From assembly GCA_934216185.1 (NCBI GenBank), contig CAKQBM010000033.1, positions 1 through 13,970 on the forward strand: 13,970 bases of DNA, in the 5' to 3' direction. The DNA is from an uncultured Streptococcus sp. (GTDB lineage Bacteria; Bacillota; Bacilli; Lactobacillales; Streptococcaceae). The position numbers were made by a program, and so were the translations under genes. The stretch's first letter is position 1; the number at the start of each line of letters is the position of its first letter. The notes under the pieces were generated by a model. That model worked only from the letters and a program-made list of their open reading frames with translations. It was not told the DNA's origin and searched no databases. Positions 1 to 7,384 of the stretch are shown one piece after another.

Positions 1-3000
1 GCTTTCAAGACTTTATTCGTACCTTTTTCTAGGTAGTTGATTGTTCTTGTTACTGTTTTTTCTTCTGTTCCAGTTTCATACAAAGTATCATAAACGTAAG
101 TTACAGTAATTTCTTCGCTATTAATAACACCTTCAACTGGAGCCGAAGTTTCTTTGACTCGCATATATCTATACGCTATGCCATTATATGTAAATTCATC
201 AGGACGATATTCTTCTGTATCTACATTATAATCTTTTGTATAAGCTCTTTTTTCAATAGCTGTTATCGTTGGTTTAATTGTATTCCCTTGCATATCTTCA
301 TATGCAATTTTAACAGATCCATTTTTTATATTTTCTGTTTTAATAGTAACAGAAGCTACATTTGCTTCATTATATATTTCTTCTGCATTTGTTTTTGCTG
401 CTGCTGAAATATAAGCTACCTGTGAATCTTTTGCATCTTTAGAAATTCTTGCTGGTACTAAAAATTCATTTGATAATCCCGGATTTAATGTAGTTCCTGG
501 ATTAGAAACAAACTTAACTGCTGTAACCTTGCTCCAATCTGTCACTTGATCAGCTGTTAAAGTTGTTGCTGTAGCAACTTCATTTGCATTTCCATTAATT
601 GGAGAAGTTGAGTAGTATGCTGTCCATCCTGCAGGAGCTATTGCTTCTCCTGTAGCTTCCACATCAAATGCAGAATTACGAGCTATACTTGTATCAACAA
701 TATTCTTGTCCCCTTGTTTAGGTAATGTCACAAGCACTTCATTATTCGATAATTTTGAATTATCTGTATTTGATAATGTAAAACGATATGTCACATCTGT
801 TTTTGGAGCTAAATTCTGTAACGATGTTGTGTAACCTTCTCGTTGATCATTTTTATCGGTTACATCTACGTGTAATCGTGTCGCTGATGTATTACTTACA
901 GGAATTTCATAAGTGAAAGTTGATGTATTGATAATTGTCTTATCTCCATCAAACTCATTATTAGGATTTAATCCATATAGGAATCTATTTTCATCCCAAA
1001 CTAATGTATATTTCAAACGATAACTCCCCGTTTGAACCCATTGTGCTACATTAAACTCTAAATTCGGAGTTACATTCTCACGAGTATTTGAATCCTTCGG
1101 ATTAATAATCAATACCCGTTTACCAGTATTTTGATAATTATCATCTTTAGTTACAAGTGGGCTATCTCCTGCATAACTAAAGCCATCCGGTAATTCCACA
1201 ATAATTTTCGCATTCTTCGCTCCAAGATAATCTAATTTTTTATCAGTAGTAGCAAAGTGTGATGTCAATGTACTATATACACGATTCCCTAAGCCTGACG
1301 GTGAGTAATCATAAGCTTCTATTCCAGAACTTAATGATTGTGTTTTATTCCCTGCTAGAACCGTTTCTATTTTCCCAGTTCTCGATGTCAGTTTTAAAGC
1401 TGTTCTAGCATCTGCTAAAATTGTTTTAGAAATACTTGTATTAACCACATCTGTATCTTGAGTTGAAATTTTTGCAGTAACGATACTCTTAGCTTCTTTA
1501 CCTTCCGCTACCATTTGTTTAGCTTTTTCTAAGCCTTTTAAGTTTTGATGTAAATAAATACCTGCCTGGCTTATTGTATTACTTGTAAAGTTCATCTCAC
1601 CTACTGGTTTTAATAAAACTCGGGTTGTACCTTCAGGTAAATCTATAGATGTTCCACCGTCTTTCTTAAAGGAAATTTCTCCAAGTTTTGTTTCTGATGT
1701 ACCATTTACCGTATATACTTCAAACGTCTTACTAGTTCCTAGATTATCCGGTGCATACCAAGCTGCATATGCTCCATTATTATTCCAGACACCATAAAAT
1801 TCAATTGATCTCTTTTGATCAAAATCACTATCAATCGTTAATTCAACTTCCTTAACTTTTGTTGGAGTATCTACACTTCTCCAGAAAACAATAATTCTCT
1901 TATCATCTGTTTCCGTATTAATTCCAGGAATTGCTATATTCACTCTATTTTCATGATTTTGTTCATTAGTATAGTTATTAATTACTAATGGAGGTTGTGC
2001 TCCTGCTACATTTGGCGTTGCTCCATCTCCGTTATCTTTATATGGATTCACAGCCTTCACAACTAACGAAGTTGTCCCTTGACTTGTATTCGTTTCTCCT
2101 GATTTATCTGTATAAGTTACATTATCTGTAAATGTAAATTCTTTTCCTTTTAAAAACTCTTCTAATGTACCTGCCTGACGCATATTGATGCGAAGTGTAT
2201 CATCACTAGTATTATTTCCTTGATCAAATACAGTTTTTGCATCTGGTATTGTTCTCGTATAACGAGCAATATTACCTTCCTGTGTCCATCCTGCATTTTT
2301 AGATGTTTCAGACACTACAGTTCCTGTTGGTAAAGTAATAGCATGTTGAATTTTATTAACAGCAGCAACTTCTTTATTTAATGTTGTTAATTTTAAAACT
2401 AATTCTTTATTCTTAGTTTCATCAATAGAATCACCAGGTGCATTTGTGTTAAATAAAGCTAAATCTCTAGCTCCACTTTCACTGTCCACATGAATACTAG
2501 CATATCCACTCTTATTTGTATTTGCTACCACTGACTTAGTAGTCTTCTCAGGTGAAATTGGATTTCCATTTTTATCCATCACTTGAGAAGTGATAGAAGT
2601 TTCCGAATTACGACCAGTTCTATATTTATCAAATTTATAACTAATATTGAAATTACCATAAGAACCACTTGGAACTTCTCCAGTATAAATCTTATACTGT
2701 GTATCCGTTACTTTTTCCACTCTTAAAGCTGTACCAAATTGTACATCAGTAATAGGTTCATTCTCAGGTAAATTCACTAAAATATAAGAACCTTCTTCTA
2801 ATTTTGAAGGAGCTGATACATCTAATCTAAATGTTGAGATAATCTGTTCTCCTACATTATATTCTGTTTGATTCCCTACTAAATGGCCTTGTAAACTAAC
2901 TTTATTTTCAGTTGTTGGTTGTGTTGGATTAGCTGCAGATTCTGTTGTTGAACTCGGTTGGTTGGTTGCAGCAACTGGTACATATGTAATTTTATATTTA

Positions 3001-3374
3001 TTTGTTCCAACATGTTGTAAGCTTGTCGCAGTAAATCCAGGATAATCTTTCTTTAATTGATCAAGATTTTCTGAAAAATTTGATTTTAAAATAGCAACAT
3101 CTTCTACTACTCCACCTGGTTTCTCATGAGTCACCATTACAAATTCTTGTGCGTCGACTACTCCTGAACTACCAGTTCCAGTTCTGTTGTAACCACTATC
3201 TGATACACTTGTAATCGGTATCATTTCATCAGCTTCAACATGATAACCAAAAAAGAAGCCAGCCCCGATTAAAACACTCGCAGCACCAACTTTTAATTTT
3301 TTGATCGAATATTTTTCGTATCTATTGCCACAAAAATATCGATGATCTTTTTGTTGTCTCGACAATTTAAACAT
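1..3374 (-). CDS. YSIRK-type surface adhesin with mucin-binding-like repeats, partial (C-terminus outside window)
   Basis: I translated this frame by hand from the ATG at 3374 to base 1: it is open for 1124 codons with no stop. Residues 19-48 form a YSIRK-type signal peptide (YSIKKLKVGAASVLIG, then a hydrophobic stretch and a likely cut after VEA48). This type is known to direct septal secretion of LPXTG proteins in streptococci and staphylococci. A ~80-residue N-terminal domain is followed by a Ser/Thr/Pro/Gln-rich linker (about 131-156), then a long series of probable beta-sandwich regions rich in Thr, Asn, Lys. Residues about 1018-1096 resemble a MucBP module (VKIAYEDMQGNTI ... ITVTYVYD). 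The last residues (KTVTRTINYLEKGT) look like the start of a Muc_B2 module, so more repeats and a sortase motif should lie beyond base 1. SD is AAGGTGG at 3381-3387. It is much more AT-rich than its neighbours (19 of 60 G+C at 361-420 against 29 of 60 at 3901-3960 in asnS), suggesting acquisition. Ligand unknown. Confidence 0.88.
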   Translation of the reverse strand, partial: MFKLSRQQKDHRYFCGNRYEKYSIKKLKVGAASVLIGAGFFFGYHVEADEMIPITSVSDSGYNRTGTGSSGVVDAQEFVMVTHEKPGGVVEDVAILKSNFSENLDQLKKDYPGFTATSLQHVGTNKYKITYVPVAATNQPSSTTESAANPTQPTTENKVSLQGHLVGNQTEYNVGEQIISTFRLDVSAPSKLEEGSYILVNLPENEPITDVQFGTALRVEKVTDTQYKIYTGEVPSGSYGNFNISYKFDKYRTGRNSETSITSQVMDKNGNPISPEKTTKSVVANTNKSGYASIHVDSESGARDLALFNTNAPGDSIDETKNKELVLKLTTLNKEVAAVNKIQHAITLPTGTVVSETSKNAGWTQEGNIARYTRTIPDAKTVFDQGNNTSDDTLRINMRQAGTLEEFLKGKEFTFTDNVTYTDKSGETNTSQGTTSLVVKAVNPYKDNGDGATPNVAGAQPPLVINNYTNEQNHENRVNIAIPGINTETDDKRIIVFWRSVDTPTKVKEVELTIDSDFDQKRSIEFYGVWNNNGAYAAWYAPDNLGTSKTFEVYTVNGTSETKLGEISFKKDGGTSIDLPEGTTRVLLKPVGEMNFTSNTISQAGIYLHQNLKGLEKAKQMVAEGKEAKSIVTAKISTQDTDVVNTSISKTILADARTALKLTSRTGKIETVLAGNKTQSLSSGIEAYDYSPSGLGNRVYSTLTSHFATTDKKLDYLGAKNAKIIVELPDGFSYAGDSPLVTKDDNYQNTGKRVLIINPKDSNTRENVTPNLEFNVAQWVQTGSYRLKYTLVWDENRFLYGLNPNNEFDGDKTIINTSTFTYEIPVSNTSATRLHVDVTDKNDQREGYTTSLQNLAPKTDVTYRFTLSNTDNSKLSNNEVLVTLPKQGDKNIVDTSIARNSAFDVEATGEAIAPAGWTAYYSTSPINGNANEVATATTLTADQVTDWSKVTAVKFVSNPGTTLNPGLSNEFLVPARISKDAKDSQVAYISAAAKTNAEEIYNEANVASVTIKTENIKNGSVKIAYEDMQGNTIKPTITAIEKRAYTKDYNVDTEEYRPDEFTYNGIAYRYMRVKETSAPVEGVINSEEITVTYVYDTLYETGTEEKTVTRTINYLEKGTNKVLK

Positions 3375-3386
3375 TGTTTACCACCT

Positions 3387-3403
3387 TATATATATATATA
3401 TAT
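3387..3403. repeat. TA dinucleotide tract next to the adhesin Shine-Dalgarno
   Basis: Eight TA units plus a T lie in the 5' leader of the adhesin gene, directly upstream of the AAGGTGG ribosome-binding site and downstream of the predicted transcription start near 3427. Short dinucleotide tracts can slip during replication. A length change here would alter leader structure near the SD but not the SD-to-ATG spacing. Confidence 0.85.
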
Positions 3404-3418
3404 GCACTCGCGAGTACA
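3403..3418. promoter_or_regulatory. 16-bp imperfect palindrome in the adhesin leader
   Basis: TGCACTCGCGAGTACA has a perfect 10-bp core (ACTCGCGAGT) and outer TG/CA arms with one mismatched pair. It is strikingly GC-rich for this AT-rich region and sits just downstream of the predicted -10/start site, where a repressor would block transcription. It could equally act as a short RNA hairpin. The binding protein is unknown. Confidence 0.45.
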
Positions 3419-3433
3419 GATATATTCTGCTTA

Positions 3434-3462
3434 ATTGTATCATATTCCAACGTAATTTTTAA
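3434..3462 (-). promoter_or_regulatory. Predicted promoter of the adhesin gene
   Basis: On the minus strand, an extended -10 (TG-A-TACAAT, 3434-3442) stands 17 bp from a weak -35 (TTAAAA, 3457-3462). Predicted start is near 3427, giving a leader of about 53 nt. The weak -35 is compensated by the TGn element, which is typical in streptococci. Confidence 0.5.
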
Positions 3463-3481
3463 TAATTTGTCTATTTTTTTC

Positions 3482-3498
3482 AAAAAAAAAAAAAAAAA
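3482..3498. repeat. A17 homopolymer upstream of the adhesin promoter
   Basis: Seventeen consecutive A (T17 on the adhesin's coding strand) preceded by a T7 run at 3474-3480. It lies 20 bp upstream of the predicted -35. Homopolymers of this length are slippage-prone, and in this position a length change could tune promoter activity. Alternatively it is the T-tract of the AT-rich stem-loop at 3500-3532. Confidence 0.9.
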
Positions 3499-3499
3499 G

Positions 3500-3532
3500 A
3501 TTATTTTTGTGTCCTAGGTACAGAAAAATAAT
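3500..3532 (-). other. AT-rich stem-loop followed by T17 on the minus strand
   Basis: ATTATTTTT (3500-3508) pairs with AAAAATAAT (3524-3532); inside, after one mismatch, TGT/ACA (3510-3512/3520-3522) pairs around a CCTAGGT loop. Read on the minus strand the hairpin is followed after one base by T17. It may be a second, back-up terminator for transcripts leaving asnS, although the stem is nearly pure A/T and so weak. A separate perfect palindrome, AATAATATTATT, overlaps at 3527-3538. Confidence 0.35.
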
Positions 3533-3652
3533 ATTATTAGGCTACTTCCAAGTATGCTTGAATGTATATTTATATATATTGCATAAAAATACAAATAAAT
3601 AGGGTGATAAATCATCTTTTAAAAAATTATAATATTTTTCAATTTCGACATC

Positions 3653-3688
3653 AAAAAAAGTAAAAGGCCGATAGAACCTTTTACTTTT
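3653..3688 (-). terminator. Intrinsic terminator of the tseB-aspC-VOC-asnS operon
   Basis: A perfect 12-bp stem (3656-3667 with 3677-3688; arms AAAAGTAAAAGG and CCTTTTACTTTT) with a 9-base loop is followed on the minus strand by a T7 tract (3659-3653). It starts about 10 bases after the asnS stop codon. The stem is A/T-rich, but its placement and perfect pairing make the call good. Confidence 0.8.
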
Positions 3689-3698
3689 ATCTCATTAT

Positions 3699-5042
3699 TT
3701 ACGGTTTAATACGGTGCAACATACGTGGGAATGGAATGGCTTCACGGATGTGTTTTGTTCCTGCTGCGAAGGTTACCATACGTTCGATACCAATACCAAA
3801 TCCTCCGTGTGGAACTGTACCGTATTTACGAAGGTCAAGGTAGAATTCATACTCTGTACGGTCCATGCCAAGTTCATCCATCTTAGCAACAAGGGCATCG
3901 TAGTCTTCCTCACGCATAGACCCACCGATAATTTCTCCATAGCCTTCTGGTGCAAGCAAGTCTGCACAAAGCACGCGCTCTGGATTTCCAGGAACTGGTT
4001 TCATGTAGAAGGCCTTGATGGCTGCTGGATAGTTCATGACAAATGTTGGCACACCAAAGTAGTTTGAGATCCACGTTTCGTGTGGCGAACCAAAGTCATC
4101 ACCATGCTCAAGATGCTCGTAGTCAGCATCTTCATCATTCTCATGCTCTTGCAAGAGGTCAATGGCTTGATCGTAAGTGATACGTTTGAATGGCTCTGCA
4201 ATGTAGCGTTTCAAGAGCTCTGTATCACGTTCCAAAGTTTCCAAGGCTTGAGGCGCACGGTCAAGAACACCTTGAAGAAGAGCTTTAACATAAGCTTCTT
4301 GCAAGTCAAGTGACTCATCATGTGTCAAGTAGGAGTACTCTGCGTCCATCATCCAGAACTCAGTCAAGTGACGACGTGTTTTTGATTTTTCAGCACGGAA
4401 TACTGGACCAAAGTCAAAGACACGACCAAGGGCCATAGCGCCTGCTTCTAGATAAAGCTGGCCTGATTGGCTCAAGTAAGCTGGCGTTCCGAAGTAGTCC
4501 GTTTCAAAGAGTTCAGTTGAATCTTCTGCCGCATTTCCTGAAAGGATTGGGCTATCAAACTTCATAAAGCCGTTCTTATCAAAGAACTCATAAGTTGCAT
4601 AGATAATCGCGTTACGGATTTGCATCACCGCTACTTGCTTACGAGAGCGGAGCCACAAGTGACGGTTGTCCATCAAAAAGTCTGTTCCATGTTCTTTTGG
4701 CGTGATTGGGTAGTCTTGAGATTCACCGATTACTTCGATGTCTGTGATATCGAGCTCATAACCAAACTTAGAACGCTCATCTTCTTTGACAACCCCTGTC
4801 ACATAAACAGACGTTTCTTGGCTCAAGCGTTTGATGACATCAAACTTCTCAAGTCCCACTTCTTCACCAAATTTTTCTACAAAGTTTGGTTTAAAGGCTA
4901 CACCTTGGAAGAAGGCTGTTCCATCACGCAATTGCAAGAAGGCGATTTTCCCTTTTCCTGATTTGTTGGCAACCCAAGCGCCAATCGTCACTTCTTGACC
5001 AACATAGTCTTTTACATCAATGATCGTTACACGTTTTGTCAT
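3699..5042 (-). CDS. asnS: Asparaginyl-tRNA synthetase
   Basis: A cytoplasmic class IIb aminoacyl-tRNA synthetase that charges tRNA-Asn with asparagine using ATP. The 447-aa length is normal for bacterial AsnS. Residues about 17-105 are the OB-fold anticodon-binding domain ([18 protein letters not shown]). Class II motif 2 is at 215-235 (FRAEKS.T.RHLTEFW) and motif 3 at 413-421 (GGFGIGIER), whose Arg binds ATP. The N-terminal and motif 2 pattern fits AsnS better than AspRS: there is no bacterial AspRS insertion domain and the length is short. It begins at ATG 5042 with an AAAGGGA-type SD, 20 bp after the VOC gene. It is the last gene of the tseB-aspC operon and ends at its own terminator. The tseB-aminotransferase-asnS order is shared with B. 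subtilis. Confidence 0.96.
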   Translation of the reverse strand: MTKRVTIIDVKDYVGQEVTIGAWVANKSGKGKIAFLQLRDGTAFFQGVAFKPNFVEKFGEEVGLEKFDVIKRLSQETSVYVTGVVKEDERSKFGYELDITDIEVIGESQDYPITPKEHGTDFLMDNRHLWLRSRKQVAVMQIRNAIIYATYEFFDKNGFMKFDSPILSGNAAEDSTELFETDYFGTPAYLSQSGQLYLEAGAMALGRVFDFGPVFRAEKSKTRRHLTEFWMMDAEYSYLTHDESLDLQEAYVKALLQGVLDRAPQALETLERDTELLKRYIAEPFKRITYDQAIDLLQEHENDEDADYEHLEHGDDFGSPHETWISNYFGVPTFVMNYPAAIKAFYMKPVPGNPERVLCADLLAPEGYGEIIGGSMREEDYDALVAKMDELGMDRTEYEFYLDLRKYGTVPHGGFGIGIERMVTFAAGTKHIREAIPFPRMLHRIKP

Positions 5043-5062
5043 TATTTTCCCTTTTTCTTTTT

Positions 5063-5428
5063 TTATTCTTTATGGCAAACCACTTCTATATTGTTCCCAT
5101 CTGGGTCAATCACAAAAGCAGAGTAGTAAATCGGTTGCTCACTGCGATAACCAGGAGCCCCATTGTCTCGCCCACCTGCCTCTAAACCAGCCTCATAACA
5201 AGCCTGAACTTCCTCCTTATTTTCTGCTAAAAAAGCAAAGTGAATAGGATCTTGTGTCCCCAGGGCTAGCCAAAAATCACCACCAGGATGAGGACTGTTT
5301 GGGGCAAGAAAACTGATTAGAGAAGTAGTTTTAAAAGCCAATTTATAGCCCAAAGGGGCGAGAAATCTCCTATAAAAATCTTCTGAAATTTGTAAATCCT
5401 TTACCTTAATTTCAAAATGATCAATCAT
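5063..5428 (-). CDS. VOC (glyoxalase/bleomycin-resistance fold) family protein
   Basis: A 121-aa single-domain vicinal oxygen chelate protein with two beta-alpha-beta-beta-beta modules. It opens with [11 protein letters not shown], the usual first strand, and closes with [10 protein letters not shown]. Candidate metal ligands are His4, His63 (IHFAF) and Glu115 (NNIEV). Members are lyases, dioxygenases or drug-binding proteins; the substrate here cannot be read from sequence. I place the start at ATG 5428, which overlaps the aspC stop by 8 nt and gives the family's usual N-terminus; a GTG two codons upstream (5434) is the alternative. Overlap with aspC and a 20-bp gap to asnS make it part of that operon by translational coupling. 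It is an addition relative to the B. subtilis ypmB-aspB-asnS order. Confidence 0.85.
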   Translation of the reverse strand: MIDHFEIKVKDLQISEDFYRRFLAPLGYKLAFKTTSLISFLAPNSPHPGGDFWLALGTQDPIHFAFLAENKEEVQACYEAGLEAGGRDNGAPGYRSEQPIYYSAFVIDPDGNNIEVVCHKE

Positions 5429-6608
5429 TCTCACTACCCATAAATGCTTTCAAGCGTTTAACTGCTTCTTTAAGCGTGTCTAGATCTGTCGCATAGCTGA
5501 GGCGCACATTTTCTGGTGCTCCAAAGCCAGCTCCTGTTACCAAGGCCACTTCAGCTTCTTCTAGGATAGCGGTTGTAAAGTCTGTCACATCTGTATAGCC
5601 TTTCATCTCCATTGCCTTTTTAACATTTGGGAAGAGATAGAAAGCTCCTTGCGGTTTGACCACTTCAAATCCTGGTACCTCTGCAAGAAGGGGATAAATG
5701 GTATTGAGGCGTTCTTCAAAAGCCTGACGCATGTTTTCTACAGTATCTTGCTCGCCTGATAGAGCCTCAACTGCTGCATACTGGGCTACTGCTGACGGGT
5801 TTGAAGTTGTTTGACCTGCAATCTTGGACATGGCAGCGATAATGTCTGCTTCACCGACGGCATAGCCAATCCGCCAACCAGTCATGGCATAGGTCTTAGA
5901 TACACCATTGATGACCACTGTTTGCTTGCGAATCGCTTCAGATAAGCTAGAAATCGGTGTAAATTCATGACCATTATAGACCAAACGCCCATAGATATCA
6001 TCTGCTAGGATAAGAATATCCTTTTCTACAGCCCAGTTTCCAATTGCCAAGAGCTCCTCACGGGTGTAAATCATTCCTGTGGGATTAGATGGCGAATTTA
6101 ACACCAAAACCTTGGTCTTGTCTGTACGAGCTGCTTCCAACTGCTCTACAGTCACTTTAAAGTGATTGTCTTCCTTAGCAGGAACAAAGACGGGAACGCC
6201 CTCTGCCATCTTGACTTGATCTCCATAGCTGACCCAGTAAGGGGTTGGGATAATCACTTCATCACCTGGATTGACCACAGCCATAAAGAAAGTATAGAGA
6301 GAATATTTGGCTCCAGCAGCGACTATCACTTGATTTGGCGCTACAGAATAGCCGTAAAAGCGCTCAAAGTAGCTATTGACCGCAGCCTTGAGCTCTGGCA
6401 GACCTGAGGTTACTGTATAAAAAGAAGCACGCCCATCTTGAATCGATGCAATGGCGGCATCTTGGATATTTTTGGGAGTAGTGAAATCTGGCTCACCCAA
6501 GGTTAGAGACAAAATATCTCTGCCCTCAGCCTTAAGTGCTTTGGCACGGGCTCCAGCAGCCAAGGTCACACTTTCTTCCATTTCTAAAACACGGTTTGAT
6601 AGTTTCAT
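5421..6608 (-). CDS. aspC: Pyridoxal phosphate-dependent aspartate aminotransferase (class I/II)
   Basis: A 395-aa cytoplasmic fold-type I transaminase, probably converting aspartate and 2-oxoglutarate to oxaloacetate and glutamate. The Schiff-base lysine is K238 in GVSKTYAMTGWRIGY. SNPTG (174-178) holds the cofactor-contact Asn, DDIYGRLVY (203-211) the Asp and Tyr that touch PLP, and R369 (NVRLSYA) should bind the substrate carboxylate. Sequence type resembles the B. subtilis AspB/Thermus subgroup rather than E. coli AspC. ATG 6608 overlaps the tseB stop in an ATGA junction and is preceded by a strong GGAGGG SD. Its place beside asnS links aspartate supply to Asn-tRNA charging. Substrate preference is inferred from family and context; other amino donors are possible. 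Confidence 0.93.
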   Translation of the reverse strand: MKLSNRVLEMEESVTLAAGARAKALKAEGRDILSLTLGEPDFTTPKNIQDAAIASIQDGRASFYTVTSGLPELKAAVNSYFERFYGYSVAPNQVIVAAGAKYSLYTFFMAVVNPGDEVIIPTPYWVSYGDQVKMAEGVPVFVPAKEDNHFKVTVEQLEAARTDKTKVLVLNSPSNPTGMIYTREELLAIGNWAVEKDILILADDIYGRLVYNGHEFTPISSLSEAIRKQTVVINGVSKTYAMTGWRIGYAVGEADIIAAMSKIAGQTTSNPSAVAQYAAVEALSGEQDTVENMRQAFEERLNTIYPLLAEVPGFEVVKPQGAFYLFPNVKKAMEMKGYTDVTDFTTAILEEAEVALVTGAGFGAPENVRLSYATDLDTLKEAVKRLKAFMGSEND

Positions 6609-7093
6609 AGGCCCTCCTTATTGACTAATGCTCCTGTTTCAAAATCTACTAGATAGAAATCAGAGCCTGACTTGACTTCCCAGATTGGCTTGTCTTGATA
6701 ACGGCCAAAGGTAATCTTATCAATTTCGCCAGCTCCTTTTTCCTTAGAAACGGCTTCTGCTTTTTCTTGTGAAACACCCTGATTTAGCTGATAAACGTAA
6801 ATCTTATGGTCATCTTTCCCAATCAGGACAGCAAGTGCTTCTTGCTGTTTATTACGACCAAGAACGCTGTAATAAGATTCCAAGCCATTGTATAAATCAA
6901 CCTGATCAGCCTGCTCTAATCCTGCATACTGCTGAGCTAATTTTTCTCCTTCACTTTTAGCTGTTTGATAGGGTTTCATGCTAAGAGAAACCAGATACAG
7001 AAAGGAAGCACTGATAACCACAAGCAAAATCGTCATCCCTAGACCATACTGCCACAGTAGATTATTTTTTGCTTTGTTTTGTCTTTTTTTCAC
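6605..7093 (-). CDS. tseB: TseB-like cell-wall elongation regulator (DUF5590, PepSY-like), membrane-anchored
   Basis: A 162-aa protein with a basic N-terminus (KKRQNKAKN), one transmembrane segment (about 14-37, LLWQYGLGMTILLVVISASF) and a small extracellular domain ending in a PepSY-like strand pattern (FGRYQDKPIWEVKSGSDFYLVDFETGALV). This fits B. subtilis TseB (YpmB), which binds the transpeptidase PBP2A and affects cell elongation. The identical gene order with aspartate aminotransferase and asnS supports the match. The start is GTG at 7093: no in-frame ATG lies upstream because a TAG intervenes. There is no clear SD, and the predicted promoter would start transcription at the GTG itself. 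It overlaps aspC by 4 nt. Its role in streptococci is inferred from the family. Confidence 0.8.
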   Translation of the reverse strand: MKKRQNKAKNNLLWQYGLGMTILLVVISASFLYLVSLSMKPYQTAKSEGEKLAQQYAGLEQADQVDLYNGLESYYSVLGRNKQQEALAVLIGKDDHKIYVYQLNQGVSQEKAEAVSKEKGAGEIDKITFGRYQDKPIWEVKSGSDFYLVDFETGALVNKEGL

Positions 7094-7099
7094 TCGTCT

Positions 7100-7128
7100 A
7101 TTTTACCATCTATTAGGCTTTATTACAA
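7100..7128 (-). promoter_or_regulatory. Predicted promoter of the tseB-aspC-VOC-asnS operon
   Basis: Minus-strand TTGTAA (7123-7128), 17-bp spacer, TAAAAT (7100-7105). The -10 ends 6 bp before the tseB GTG, so the predicted start is at the first coding base. An overlapping alternative, TTGCAT (7133-7138) with TAATAG (7110-7115), would give a leader of about 10 nt. The -35 lies 12 bp from the BOX element. Confidence 0.6.
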
Positions 7129-7140
7129 GTGAATGCAAGA

Positions 7141-7244
7141 ATACTCTTCGAAAATCTCTTCAAACCACGTCAGCTTCGCCTTGCCGTACCCAAGTACTGT
7201 CTGCGGCTAGCTTCCTAGTTTGCTCTTTGATTTTCATTGAGTAT
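7141..7244 (+). repeat. BOX element (boxA-boxC, no boxB)
   Basis: The element begins ATACTCTTCGAAAATCTC and ends TTTCATTGAGTAT, so its ends form ATACTC/GAGTAT inverted repeats. CGTCAGC.TCGCCTTGCCGTA (7168-7188) is the complement of the boxA core that the standard BOX-PCR primer matches. The right half (CTGCGGCTAGCTTCCTAG onward) is boxC. At 104 bp it has no room for the ~45-bp boxB. BOX elements are dispersed repeats of S. pneumoniae and close relatives, thought to be non-autonomous mobile elements, and can form stable RNA and affect nearby genes. Confidence 0.93.
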
Positions 7245-7339
7245 AAGAAACCAATTCTATTTCTCCCTTCAAAGCAAACCGATTTTTCTTAGTTAAAACC
7301 GAGCAAGAAAATTAGAGACAGTTCCAAAATCAACCTATT

Positions 7340-7368
7340 AAAAAACCTGAGCTTAGTACTCAAGTTTT
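7340..7368 (-). terminator. Intrinsic terminator of the MFS gene
   Basis: A 10-bp stem (7342-7351 AAAACCTGAG with 7359-7368 CTCAAGTTTT, one G-U-type pair) with a 7-base loop is followed on the minus strand by T6 (7345-7340). It starts 16 bases after the MFS stop codon. Confidence 0.78.
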
Positions 7369-7384
7369 CGTAAGTTCTTTTAAT

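Larger units (their letters stand above)
3375..3698. other. Intergenic region between asnS and the adhesin gene
   Basis: This 324-bp gap is extremely A/T-rich and codes for nothing I can support on either strand. From right to left it holds the asnS terminator, about 110 bp of featureless A/T-rich DNA (3540-3650), the AT stem-loop with A17, the adhesin promoter, the palindrome, the TA tract and the Shine-Dalgarno. Confidence 0.8.

Noticed and set aside
1..3374. Treating the left 3.4 kb as non-coding or as a pseudogene
   Set aside because: Hand translation from ATG 3374 gives one uninterrupted frame with a signal peptide and domain structure, so it is an intact partial gene as far as visible.
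3714..4961. Plus-strand open frames of 77-117 codons opposite asnS
   Set aside because: They lie wholly antisense to a well-supported essential gene, have no ribosome-binding sites and give unlikely protein sequences; they are frame shadows.
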